From JBBSBY01 sp038250835 (GTDB taxonomy: Bacteria > Desulfobacterota > Desulfomonilia > Desulfomonilales > Desulfomonilaceae), in assembly GCA_038250835.1 (NCBI GenBank), contig JBBSBY010000008.1, positions 1 through 64,000 of the forward strand: DNA of 64,000 nucleotides, written 5' to 3'. The translations under genes were made by a program, and so were the position numbers. Shown piece by piece: positions 42,118 through 50,591 of the stretch; position 1 is the stretch's first letter, and every line of letters begins with the position of its first letter. Below the pieces are notes generated by a model. It did not search any database. It was given only the letters and a program-made list of their open reading frames with translations, and was not told the origin of the DNA.

Positions 42118-42483
42118 ATGGCAAAGATATTGATTGTTGATGACGAAGAAGGAATCAGAATGCTCTATTCGATGGAATTGCAGGATGAGGGTTATGAAGT
42201 AATTACTCTGGCAGATGGAAAAGACCTTCTGGATATCGTCGAAAATCAGAAACCTGACTGTATCGTTCTTGATATAAAGATGAGAGATTACAACGGATTG
42301 GATTTACTGCAACAAATCAGGAAGATCCATTATGATCTCCCTGTTATCCTGAACTCCGCGTATTCAAGCTTCAAGGTTGACCTCAAGGCTGTCGCTGCGG
42401 ACTATTATGTCGTGAAAAGTTCGGATTTGTCGGAGCTGAAGGACAAACTTAAAGTGGCATTGGAGGCAAGAATACCCGATTGA
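42118..42483 (+). CDS. Stand-alone response regulator receiver domain
   Basis: A 121-residue CheY-like protein. Acidic pocket VDDEEG (Asp8, Asp9), phospho-acceptor Asp52 in IVLDIKM, Ser80 at the switch position in ILNSAY and Lys100 in YYVVKSS. There is no output domain, so it must signal by protein contact. An AAGGAG ribosome binding site precedes the ATG. Co-transcription with the glycosyltransferase-like gene suggests control of that enzyme, which is inference. No histidine kinase gene is in the window. Confidence 0.93.
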   Translation: MAKILIVDDEEGIRMLYSMELQDEGYEVITLADGKDLLDIVENQKPDCIVLDIKMRDYNGLDLLQQIRKIHYDLPVILNSAYSSFKVDLKAVAADYYVVKSSDLSELKDKLKVALEARIPD

Positions 42484-42614
42484 CGCATTCCTTTGAGCTA
42501 ACTATGTTTTATTGAGGACGTATTATCTGGAATGCTCCTGTAAGCGTCGAAACATTAGCCGGACAATCCGTCCGGTTTATTTGTTGATAAATTAAAGTGC
42601 TGTACTGATTCTAG

Positions 42615-42703
42615 AAAGTAATCACGGATATAGTGATTATATCTTTAATTAGTCGGCTAACCGAGTCACTCAAAGCCACAAAGCTTCGTGATGGATGCAA
42701 TGA
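42615..42703. repeat. Dispersed repeat, left half only (copy C)
   Basis: AAGTAATCACGGATA, ATATCTTTAATTAGTCGGCTA, GAGTCACT and AAAGC-ACAAAGCTTCGTGATG match the left half of copy B (11005-11204). The inverted-repeat right half is missing. It occupies most of the gap before the ABC ATPase gene and may affect its expression. Confidence 0.65.
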
Positions 42704-42773
42704 GGAGAACGAAAGATTTCGCAAAGGTTACCAGTTTGGCTGTGAATCGCTATACTCAACCATCGGAGCATAA

Positions 42774-43490
42774 ATGCCGGTAATCCGCATGGAAAATTTG
42801 ATCAAGACTTATTTGGCCGGAACCGTTGAAGTCCATGCTTTGGCGGGCATAGATCTGACCATCGAATCCGGCGAGTTCCTGTCAATAATGGGGCCGTCGG
42901 GTTCGGGTAAATCCACTCTTATGAATATCATCGGCTGCTTGGATATTCCTACGTCCGGAAATTACATTTTAGATGGAGAAGACGTATCAAAACTCAACCG
43001 AGATGACAGGGCTGATGTAAGAAACAGAAAAATAGGATTCGTATTTCAGGGTTTTAACTTGCTTCCCAGAATCAACGCAATCCAAAATGTCGAATTACCG
43101 CTGATTTACGGTAAGGTAAATTCTCAAGAGCGAACAAAATTGGCGGCTGACTCCTTGAATTTGGTGGGATTGGAAGATCGAGCGGATCATCTGCCCACGC
43201 AACTTTCAGGCGGTCAGCAGCAACGTGTGGCAATCGCCAGGGCTCTGGTGAACCATCCTGAGATAATACTGGCTGATGAACCTACAGGTAATCTGGACAG
43301 CAAAACAAGCGCTGAAATCATGCAGGTTTTCAGACGTTTAAATCAAGAACGTCGCATCACGTTTGTTTTGGTCACTCACGATCCGGACATAGGCTTACTG
43401 ACGGATCGCAGAATACTTATTCGGGACGGCCACGTAGAAGGTGATTTAAAGAATACGGGGGTACGTAAAGAACCGACTGTTACAGACTAG
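42774..43490 (+). CDS. ABC transporter ATP-binding protein, MacB/LolD type
   Basis: A 238-residue ATPase of the lipoprotein-release/macrolide-export family. Walker A GPSGSGKST, Q-loop FVFQGFNLLP, signature LSGGQQQRVAIARAL, Walker B ILADEPTGNLDS and H-loop VTHDPDI. MacB/LolD subunits usually sit beside a FtsX-like permease and often a membrane fusion protein. Neither is here. It is a single gene bounded by a repeat and a convergent operon, so its membrane partner must be elsewhere or lost. GGAG lies 5 nt before the ATG. Confidence 0.92.
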   Translation: MPVIRMENLIKTYLAGTVEVHALAGIDLTIESGEFLSIMGPSGSGKSTLMNIIGCLDIPTSGNYILDGEDVSKLNRDDRADVRNRKIGFVFQGFNLLPRINAIQNVELPLIYGKVNSQERTKLAADSLNLVGLEDRADHLPTQLSGGQQQRVAIARALVNHPEIILADEPTGNLDSKTSAEIMQVFRRLNQERRITFVLVTHDPDIGLLTDRRILIRDGHVEGDLKNTGVRKEPTVTD

Positions 43491-43534
43491 ATTACATTGT
43501 GCTCTGCACTCTTATAAAGGACTCAACAAAAAAC

Positions 43535-43561
43535 AATCCGAGGCCATGCCGACCTCGGATT
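43535..43561 (-). terminator. Intrinsic terminator between convergent genes
   Basis: AATCCGAGG (43535-43543) and CCTCGGATT (43553-43561) pair perfectly around a 9-nt loop. On the minus strand the stem is followed by GTTTTTTG, so it best serves the glutamate-synthase-like gene ending at 43667. It also lies 45 nt after the ABC ATPase and could work both ways. Confidence 0.65.
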
Positions 43562-43666
43562 TATAACTCATCTGCCCCAGCGGCCTCCGGTATATCGTCG
43601 CAGAGACCACTAATAATCTAAAGGGCTCAATTAGCTTCTCTGAAAAGACGGCGTCGCCGCTGCGTC

Positions 43667-45241
43667 CTATCCATTGCCACTCAAAATCTTTTCAATTTCT
43701 TCTTGATCGGAGTCCATGACATAAGGAATTCCGCTAACATCCGTAGCTTCTTTTGTCAGGGAAACGAGATCGTTTCTATCAATGTACTGAAGATCGAACT
43801 TTCTGGCGCCTGCCATAAGTTGTTGAAGGCCTTGTTTTAATCTGTCTACATATGAATACAAGCCGATTGCGCCGGCGGGAATATTCGTGAATTCGTCGCC
43901 GAATTTTTCTTTCAATTGAGCGCCCACAGCAAAAAGTCCCAGGAAGCCTTCTTCAACATTCTTTCCTTCGAGCTGCATCTTCTCAGTAGTCATTCTACCG
44001 TTGGTCTTGCCAACCATAGCAGCCGTCATGAGAGCTCTACCCAGGCAGATAGCCTTGACGTACGGGGCGCCTAGCGCAATGGCTTTGAAGAGGTGATCTT
44101 CCAAAGAGAGGCCGCCGGCCATTGCTATAGGCGGAATGTAAGCGTCTTGAGCCTTTAGTTTTTCACACATTTGATACATTAGGCACTCAAGGTACACTGT
44201 TGGAATACCCCATTCGTTCATCATACGCCAGGGGCTCATACCGGTTCCACCACCAGCGCCGTCGATCGTAAGCAGGTCGATTCCGGCATTTGAGGAAAAC
44301 TTAATTGCCCTGGCCAAATCAGCAGGTCTATAAGCTCCGGTCTTTAGGGTTACATATTTGGCGCCGAGGCTGCGAAGTCTTTCTACTTCCTTGTAAAAAC
44401 CATCCTCAGTGACCATTCCTAGACGAGAGTGTCTTTCGAATTCAGATATACCACCCGCTTCAAACGCCTTTTTTGACGTGTCGCGTGTCGGGTCCGGAAG
44501 CACGATATAGCCGCGGTCTTTGAGCAGAAGCGCCCTCTCCATGGTGGTAAGCTGGACTTCGCCGCCGATGTCCTTGGCGCCTTGTCCCCATTTAAGCTCA
44601 AAAATTTCGACACCCAATTTTTCGATTACGTATTCCGGAACTCCGAGATTGGTATCTTCAACATTTGCCTGGACAATTATACCGCCTGAGCCGTTAGTCC
44701 ATTTACGATATGTATTTACGCGGCGCTCCATTTCTGGAGACTTAACTATTTTACCGTTTTTGATTTCGGCGTTTTGATCCATTCCACAGATGTTTTCGCC
44801 CGCCACCACCATAATTCCGGCTATTGCTGCGCCGATGGCTATTTCTTCCCAGTTAACCCTAGCTATGTACGTCGATCCTACTGCCCCGGTAAACACTGGA
44901 AAATCAAGTTTTATACCATTATCACGGCCAACTGTGGTAGAGCACGTAACTGCAGGAAATGTGGCGACGTCGGGATCGGCGGCAACACCAACAGCTCCTA
45001 CGCAGGTTCCTTGAATATTGAAGTGGGAAAAGTCTATCGGATAGTCCTTATCCGCACCTGCCGTAATTTTGCCGTAAGGTTGAGGATAAATAACCTCGCG
45101 TCCCCTGAGCGCCGATCTTCCGATCTCACACGGGCCGGGACAACCATCCAAACAGGTTACGCAAATTCCGGAAATTGGGGCGGGCTCGACTCTAGTTTTG
45201 GTTTTTGTGGCCGAGCTGCGATTCGGCTTACTGAATGACAT
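43667..45241 (-). CDS. FMN-binding glutamate synthase family protein
   Basis: About 524 residues from the ATG at 45241 (GGGAGGAAAA upstream). The core is the FMN/Glu_synthase barrel: FPVFTGAVGSTYIARVNW, QANVEDTNLGVPEYV, LKWGQGAKDIGGEV, TIDGAGGGTGMSPWRMM, PIAMAGGLSLEDHLFKAIALGA and KAICLGRALM. The N-terminus has a Cys cluster CVTCLDGCPGPCE near residue 25. There is no glutaminase domain, so it is not a complete GltB. Related stand-alone proteins occur in anaerobes and archaea with uncertain roles in glutamate synthesis or as FMN oxidoreductases. No gltD-like partner is adjacent. Confidence 0.88.
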   Translation of the reverse strand: MSFSKPNRSSATKTKTRVEPAPISGICVTCLDGCPGPCEIGRSALRGREVIYPQPYGKITAGADKDYPIDFSHFNIQGTCVGAVGVAADPDVATFPAVTCSTTVGRDNGIKLDFPVFTGAVGSTYIARVNWEEIAIGAAIAGIMVVAGENICGMDQNAEIKNGKIVKSPEMERRVNTYRKWTNGSGGIIVQANVEDTNLGVPEYVIEKLGVEIFELKWGQGAKDIGGEVQLTTMERALLLKDRGYIVLPDPTRDTSKKAFEAGGISEFERHSRLGMVTEDGFYKEVERLRSLGAKYVTLKTGAYRPADLARAIKFSSNAGIDLLTIDGAGGGTGMSPWRMMNEWGIPTVYLECLMYQMCEKLKAQDAYIPPIAMAGGLSLEDHLFKAIALGAPYVKAICLGRALMTAAMVGKTNGRMTTEKMQLEGKNVEEGFLGLFAVGAQLKEKFGDEFTNIPAGAIGLYSYVDRLKQGLQQLMAGARKFDLQYIDRNDLVSLTKEATDVSGIPYVMDSDQEEIEKILSGNG

Positions 45242-45331
45242 TTTTCCTCCCAATGCTTTTTATTCATGTCTTTTGAAACTGGGTTTGCTTCGAGAGCGCC
45301 GTCGAGCGGTGGGTCCAAGTAAATCCAACCT

Positions 45332-45361
45332 AGTGTAGCTGTACTGATTCTTTTATGTCAA
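45332..45361 (-). promoter_or_regulatory. Candidate sigma-70 promoter of the glutamate-synthase-like gene
   Basis: On the minus strand, TTGACA (45361-45356), an 18-nt spacer and TACACT (45337-45332). It would give a leader of about 85 nt before the ATG at 45241. Confidence 0.5.
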
Positions 45362-45412
45362 TGATTATTTTAGATGAAGTGGTGCCCTCTCTACAGATTA
45401 GAGCGCTTCTTC

Positions 45413-45447
45413 AGTAAGCACGGATTCAATGCTACTTATAATTTTAG
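45413..45447. repeat. Dispersed repeat, short left-end fragment (copy E)
   Basis: AGTAAGCACGGATTCAATG followed by TATAATTTTAG matches the first 35 nt of copies A-C. Only the left end remains. Confidence 0.4.
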
Positions 45448-45470
45448 CCTTGGAATCTTTGCGGCAAGAA

Positions 45471-46337
45471 TTAAACGCTTTTCTCCAACTTAAGACCTTG
45501 TGCTCCCGTGAAATTGGCGCCCGAGAGATCCGCTCCGGTCAAATCAGCGCCGTCAAGTTCCGCTCCGGTCAAATCGGCCCCATGGAGACTAGCCCCCACC
45601 AGTATTGCGTTTCTGAGCTTTGTCCCAATCAAAATTGCCCCCCAAAGTGACGCCTGGGTGAGATCTGCTTCAGACAAATCCGCTTCATTCAGCATAGCCT
45701 TGTAAGCAAGGGCATTGGTCAGATTGCAACAAGATAGATCAGCACGAAAAATATTGGCGTTCGAGAGGTCCGCCCAGGCCAAATTCGCTCCCATTAGATT
45801 AGCCCTATCCATTGTGGCTCGATTCAGGCGAGCCTTACCTAATTGAGCCTTGTACAGGTTGGCGTAAGAAAGTTCGGATTCACGCAAATTTGCTTTGAAG
45901 AGATTTGCCTTTAGAAAACGCGCACGCGATAAATTACTGCCGGTCAACGTGCTCTGCGCAAGTTCGGCGTAGGAGAAGTCCGTTTCTATTAGATTACATT
46001 TGAACAAGTTGGCGCCTTCAAGATTTGCTTCGATTAGAACGGCGTTTGCCAGATTCGAGCCTAAGAGACGGGTCTCCGCCAAGTTTGCCTTCGTCAAATC
46101 AGCGCTTTCGAGATTTGCTTCATAGATTGTGGCTTCACTAAGATTTGCATTTTTTAGCGACGCCTCCGCTAAATCGGCATTTCCAAGATCAGCTCCGCTA
46201 AGATCAGCAGATCTAAGATCAGCCTGCTTGAGACTTATATGGGAGCTGACGGCTTTTTCCACTGCTTCTTTGAAAATCGAAGCCTCAGCTTCAAAAAGCA
46301 TATCGCCTGTGAATCTATTTCTAATTACGTGGAGCAT
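45471..46337 (-). CDS. Pentapeptide repeat protein
   Basis: A 288-residue protein. After a 30-residue N-terminal helix region (FKEAVEKAVSSHISLKQ) it consists almost entirely of about 45 A(D/N)LxX pentapeptides (ADLRSADLSGADL ... LTGADLSGANF), forming a right-handed quadrilateral beta-helix. No signal peptide or second domain. Some such proteins mimic DNA and bind gyrase (Qnr/MfpA); most have unknown function. Nothing in this sequence identifies a gyrase-type loop. It has an isolated position between the glutamate-synthase-like gene and glnE. Confidence 0.93.
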   Translation of the reverse strand: MLHVIRNRFTGDMLFEAEASIFKEAVEKAVSSHISLKQADLRSADLSGADLGNADLAEASLKNANLSEATIYEANLESADLTKANLAETRLLGSNLANAVLIEANLEGANLFKCNLIETDFSYAELAQSTLTGSNLSRARFLKANLFKANLRESELSYANLYKAQLGKARLNRATMDRANLMGANLAWADLSNANIFRADLSCCNLTNALAYKAMLNEADLSEADLTQASLWGAILIGTKLRNAILVGASLHGADLTGAELDGADLTGADLSGANFTGAQGLKLEKSV

Positions 46338-46475
46338 GCCTGTCTCACGCCAATTCGCAGCAAATTATGAGTTTCTCGAAAGTTCTGATGGAATTGCTCA
46401 ACTTTCGTCTTCCCAGCGTACGTCCATGATCATTAAGTCTAGCTGAAATCGGCAATGAACTCGACGACCGTGGAG

Positions 46476-49400
46476 TTAAAGTCCCTCTGTTAAGGGGGAT
46501 TTAGGGGGTTGATGTATCAATTCTTTGACGGAGCCGGCTCGAAAAACCGCGTTGTAAATAGAACGTATGGAATTGGTCACGCTTATGTATTCCTCCGCCA
46601 ATTGATCTTCAGCGCCGGAATCATAGCCCAACCTTTTCGCCAAGGCTCTGAACTTATCTCCGGATAACGGCATTCGATCAATGCTCTTGTTCTCCATAAT
46701 GCGCAGCCTGTCCTCAAGGTTTGTTAAGAAACGATATCCAGCGTCAAGCGCTTCGAACCACTCTTCATTGAGCAAACCCGCGTCGCGTAAAGCCGTCAAT
46801 GACTTTAACGTATTTTTAACCATTACTTCAGGATGCTTGTCCGCATGTGTGAGTATTAGCGCCTGAGTTAAAAATTCCACATCAATTAATCCGCCGTGCC
46901 CTGTTTTCACGTCTACGTGCTGAGTGTCCTCCATTGCAATTTCGGATTCCATTCTTTTACGTAAACGGTCTATTTCCGATCGTTCGGTTTCGGTGATCGT
47001 AGTGTTGCGGATACAATCGGAGATTATCCCGTCAACAGCATCGGTGAGCCTCTCCGGTCCGGTGATTGGACGAGCCTTTATCAAAGCTTGTTTTTCCCAC
47101 AATTGGGAGCTTGTGTTGTGATATTCTCGAAATGAATCTATGGAAGACACCAGGGGGCCTTTGTTTCCCGAAGGACGGAGCCGCGTGTCTATCGCCCAGG
47201 CCACGCCTTCCGCTGTCGGTAAACTCAAAATGGACAAAATCCGGCCGGCGAATCTGCTGAACCATTCGTGACTGGAAAACTTTCCAATGTATTCCTCGGG
47301 CGGACTATAGATGAAGATCACATCCAGATCGGATAAATAGCTCATTTCCGCGCCTCCGAATTTGCCCATTCCCAGCACTACAAATGGAAGAGAATCGAAC
47401 ACTTCAGAGTAACCGTACTTCTTGCGCATCTCTCTCAAAGCAATGTCAACCGCCCCCTGGAGGCATACTTCAGCCAGGTCGGACATCCGTCTCCGTGCAG
47501 TGGGAGAATCAATTTCCCCGGTTAAGTGATGCACTCCGATTACGAGCATTTCTTCATTTTTAAACCGTCTCAGCACATCGAGTTCATCCTCAAAATCTTC
47601 AGTGTATGCCAGACGCTCATCAAGTTCCGACGCAAGCGTATTCTTGTCCTTGGAATATGATTGAGCGCCTTTCGCAATGAGCGAATCAATTGACTGGGGA
47701 TGCCGAATAAGTAAGTCGGTGAAGAAGCGGCTTTCGCCAAGGATTTTAGCGATGAAGCCGATTGTCGGCGGATTCTCCAACAATGTTGAAAAATAAGCGG
47801 AATGAGAATGCAGGGATTCTAAATAGGCGGCCAGCGCCACCAAAGCTCTATCCGGTTCAGGGGCTTTTACCAGTTCTTCGAGGAACAAGGGAGCAAGTCG
47901 TTCCAGGAGTCGTTTTGCTTTGTCACTCAAGGGTTGTCTGGAGTCCGGAACGAGCAAGCTTTTGAGAATTCGTCGAGAATTAACGGGGTCGGTGAAGCCG
48001 GATTCTTCAAGTAATCCTTGGGCGATGCTTTCATCTTCAATATTGTCTATAATTTTCCTGGTTTGAGGCGAAAGCTTGTCCTCAGGACCATCATTCACGT
48101 GGTAGAACATACTCGAAAATAGTTCTTCCACAATTTTTCTATGTTTTTCCAAATCAGCCAAGAATGAGGCCAAAGCACCGTTTTTGTAGCCCATTCTACG
48201 GGCTAACTCTTCCTGATCTTCCGGGGACTTAGGTAGTTCATGCGTCTGAAGCTGATGATTGATTTGAATTCGATGCTCGGTTTTGCGGAAAAAAAGATAT
48301 GCCTCTTTGAGCTGGTCGGCAGTGCTTTTTTCAATAATGTTGGTCTGGCGCAAAAGGTCCAAGCCCTCTAAGGTCGAGGCCGACCTCACCCTGGGAGTTC
48401 TTCCGGCGTTGATTAATTGCAGAGCCTGCACAAAGAATTCGATTTCTCGGATACCGCCTTGTCCAAGCTTGATATTTATACCGGGTTTTTTCTTGAGCTG
48501 AGTTTCAATTTGGACTTTCATTGTCCGCATTTCCTCGAGTGTCGAATAATCGAGGTATTTACGGTATATGAACGGCTCAAGCTCTTTGATGAATTCTGCG
48601 CCGACCTTAGTATCTCCGGCAATGGGGACGGCTTTCATTAAAGCCGCCCGCTCCCAGGTTCTCCCCCAGCCCATATAGTAGTCCAGGGCGTTGTTCACGG
48701 ATGGAACCAATTCCCCTTTGTCGCCTTCAGGTCTGAGCCTGAGATCGACCCGGAAAACAAAACCATCTTCCGTGACCTGCGACAAGGATTTGCTTACGGC
48801 TCTGGCGAGCGCTTCATAAAAACCAGCCGCTGTGATTTTGTCAGGTCCCTGGGTATAGCCTTCTTCCGGAGCTCTTAGATAGATCAGGTCAATGTCGGAA
48901 GAAAAATTCAACTCAAGCCCGGAAAGTTTGCCCATGGCGATGACTGCGAAACCGGTCTCAGCGGAGTCCTGGGGATTTCCGTGACGAGCCGTTAACAAAC
49001 TGAAATGATATTCAATCGCGATTTGAATACAAGCTGCGGCCAAATCAGATAATTCGATCATCGTCTCGCGCTCGTCTGCAATTTCGGCAAGATCCCTGAC
49101 GCCGATTCTCAGGAATTCCTGCTCCTTGTAAACGCGAAGCATTTTATCGAAATCCGCAGGGCGATTAAGCGCAGGCAATTGTGAACGAAGATCTTCTTCT
49201 TTTTGCGATCGATTTTTCCGTAGATTAACTTCTCGTTCCAAAAATACTCTTGAAATAAGTTGAGGCTGCCTACTTAAAATAGATGTCAGGAAACGCGAAC
49301 CCGCTGCTGTAATCAAAAAGAGGCGTCGGGCTTCAGGATTTTCAAGCGCTCTTTGCAGTTCATCCGGCTCCTGCGCAATTAGATCATTGATTCTACCTGC

Positions 49401-49526
49401 CGCGCTTCGGGGGCTTATTGAACCGAGGATTTCCTGGGTTAAATAGCCGGAAGGCGAAGCCGTCAGGTAATTCCAGAGATTAGGGCAATTTCGTTCAATG
49501 TATTTATTCAGATCGACTTTATCCAT
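46476..49526 (-). CDS. glnE: Glutamine synthetase adenylyltransferase/deadenylylase
   Basis: About 1016 residues from the ATG at 49526 (a TTG at 49553 is also in frame). Two nucleotidyltransferase modules are visible: the first with LNFSSDIDLIYL near residue 205, the second with MSYLSDLDVIFIYS near residue 730. Each is followed by RLRP-containing segments (VDLRLRPEGDKGELV and IDTRLRPSGNKGPLV) and by helical GlnD-type domains (GQGGIREIEFFVQ, GHGGLIDVEFLTQ). It modifies glutamine synthetase in response to PII and glutamine. The last residues, HQPPKSPLTEGL, are encoded by a C-rich intergenic-type repeat rather than by conserved sequence. Last gene of the pnp-mtaD-purM-glnE operon. Confidence 0.95.
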   Translation of the reverse strand: MDKVDLNKYIERNCPNLWNYLTASPSGYLTQEILGSISPRSAAGRINDLIAQEPDELQRALENPEARRLFLITAAGSRFLTSILSRQPQLISRVFLEREVNLRKNRSQKEEDLRSQLPALNRPADFDKMLRVYKEQEFLRIGVRDLAEIADERETMIELSDLAAACIQIAIEYHFSLLTARHGNPQDSAETGFAVIAMGKLSGLELNFSSDIDLIYLRAPEEGYTQGPDKITAAGFYEALARAVSKSLSQVTEDGFVFRVDLRLRPEGDKGELVPSVNNALDYYMGWGRTWERAALMKAVPIAGDTKVGAEFIKELEPFIYRKYLDYSTLEEMRTMKVQIETQLKKKPGINIKLGQGGIREIEFFVQALQLINAGRTPRVRSASTLEGLDLLRQTNIIEKSTADQLKEAYLFFRKTEHRIQINHQLQTHELPKSPEDQEELARRMGYKNGALASFLADLEKHRKIVEELFSSMFYHVNDGPEDKLSPQTRKIIDNIEDESIAQGLLEESGFTDPVNSRRILKSLLVPDSRQPLSDKAKRLLERLAPLFLEELVKAPEPDRALVALAAYLESLHSHSAYFSTLLENPPTIGFIAKILGESRFFTDLLIRHPQSIDSLIAKGAQSYSKDKNTLASELDERLAYTEDFEDELDVLRRFKNEEMLVIGVHHLTGEIDSPTARRRMSDLAEVCLQGAVDIALREMRKKYGYSEVFDSLPFVVLGMGKFGGAEMSYLSDLDVIFIYSPPEEYIGKFSSHEWFSRFAGRILSILSLPTAEGVAWAIDTRLRPSGNKGPLVSSIDSFREYHNTSSQLWEKQALIKARPITGPERLTDAVDGIISDCIRNTTITETERSEIDRLRKRMESEIAMEDTQHVDVKTGHGGLIDVEFLTQALILTHADKHPEVMVKNTLKSLTALRDAGLLNEEWFEALDAGYRFLTNLEDRLRIMENKSIDRMPLSGDKFRALAKRLGYDSGAEDQLAEEYISVTNSIRSIYNAVFRAGSVKELIHQPPKSPLTEGL

Positions 49527-49545
49527 GAGTCCAGATTTCCAGCAA

Positions 49546-50589
49546 TTAGACAAATGTGACTTGTTTGTTTGAGCCGGCTTGATGAACTATTTCACCCAAA
49601 ATCCAATTCGACAGGTCGAAAGTGGATAGCTTTCTTCGCGCTTCATCCACATGAGTTTGATCAAGGATCATTACAAACCCTATGCCCATGTTGAAAGTGA
49701 GGAACATCTGTTCCTCATCTAAAGCGGCTTCTCGTTGCAATAATTCAAAGATGGGCGGAATTTGCCAGGAGTCCTTTTTGATCCGCACGGCCAAACCCGA
49801 CGGCAAGACTCGAGGTATATTTCCGATGAAGCCGCCGCCCGTAATGTGCGCCATGCCAAGGATGGGAACTGACTGGAGCAACTCAAGCACCGGTTTTACG
49901 TAAATGCGAGTGGGAGTAATAAGCTCTTGCCCAAGGGTTTTACCTAATTCATCAAACTGGTGATTCAGATCATACTTCCTGCGCTCCAGTAAGACTTTGC
50001 GAACAAGGCTGAATCCGTTGCTGTGAAGGCCTGACGAGGCTATTCCGATTAAAACATTCCCTGGAGAGATCTTTGAGCCGTCGATAGCCTTCTCTTTGTC
50101 CACCATTCCTACACAAAAGCCTGCAAGATCATATTCACCCGCCGGATAAAAGTCAGGCATCTCAGCGGTTTCGCCGCCGATTAATGCGCATCCGGCTTGA
50201 TTGCACCCTTCGACAATTCCGTGCAAAACGGACTTTGCCGTGTCCTCATGAATTTTGCCTGTGGCAAAATAATCCAAAAAAAATAGGGGTTCCGCCCCAG
50301 TGACCAGTATGTCGTTCACGTTCATAGCCACAAGGTCAATGCCAACGGTGTTGTGAATTCCGGTCATGAACGCAATCTTTAGCTTGGTGCCCACGCCGTC
50401 GGTTGCCGAGACCAAAACGGGGTCGGCCATATCTTTCCACTTCGGCCTGAACATTGCCGCAAAACTACCCATTTTTCCAATAACTTCAGGACGAAATGTC
50501 GATTTGATCTTTTCAGCCGAAGAAGTTATTACCTTGTCCGCCAGCTCTATATCAACACCGGCGTCTTTGTACGTGATTCGTTCAGTCAT
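49546..50589 (-). CDS. purM: Phosphoribosylformylglycinamidine cyclo-ligase
   Basis: A 347-residue AIR synthetase, making aminoimidazole ribonucleotide in purine synthesis. Motifs: YKDAGVDIELADK, SATDGVGTKLKIA, DLVAMNVNDILVTGAEPLFFLDYFATG, GCALIGGETAEMPDFY, IASSGLHSNGFSLVRK and MAHITGGGFIGNIPRVLP. The start is 2 nt from the mtaD stop and the end is 19 nt from the glnE start, so it belongs to a compact operon. Confidence 0.97.
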   Translation of the reverse strand: MTERITYKDAGVDIELADKVITSSAEKIKSTFRPEVIGKMGSFAAMFRPKWKDMADPVLVSATDGVGTKLKIAFMTGIHNTVGIDLVAMNVNDILVTGAEPLFFLDYFATGKIHEDTAKSVLHGIVEGCNQAGCALIGGETAEMPDFYPAGEYDLAGFCVGMVDKEKAIDGSKISPGNVLIGIASSGLHSNGFSLVRKVLLERRKYDLNHQFDELGKTLGQELITPTRIYVKPVLELLQSVPILGMAHITGGGFIGNIPRVLPSGLAVRIKKDSWQIPPIFELLQREAALDEEQMFLTFNMGIGFVMILDQTHVDEARRKLSTFDLSNWILGEIVHQAGSNKQVTFV

Positions 50590-50591
50590 GA

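Noticed and set aside
43667..45241. Complete glutamate synthase large subunit
   Set aside because: The glutaminase domain and gltB C-terminal repeats are absent and there is no small subunit, so only the family name is used.
46129..46446. Ser/Ala-rich open frame antisense to the pentapeptide gene
   Set aside because: It mirrors the repetitive codons of the pentapeptide repeat gene and has no independent support.
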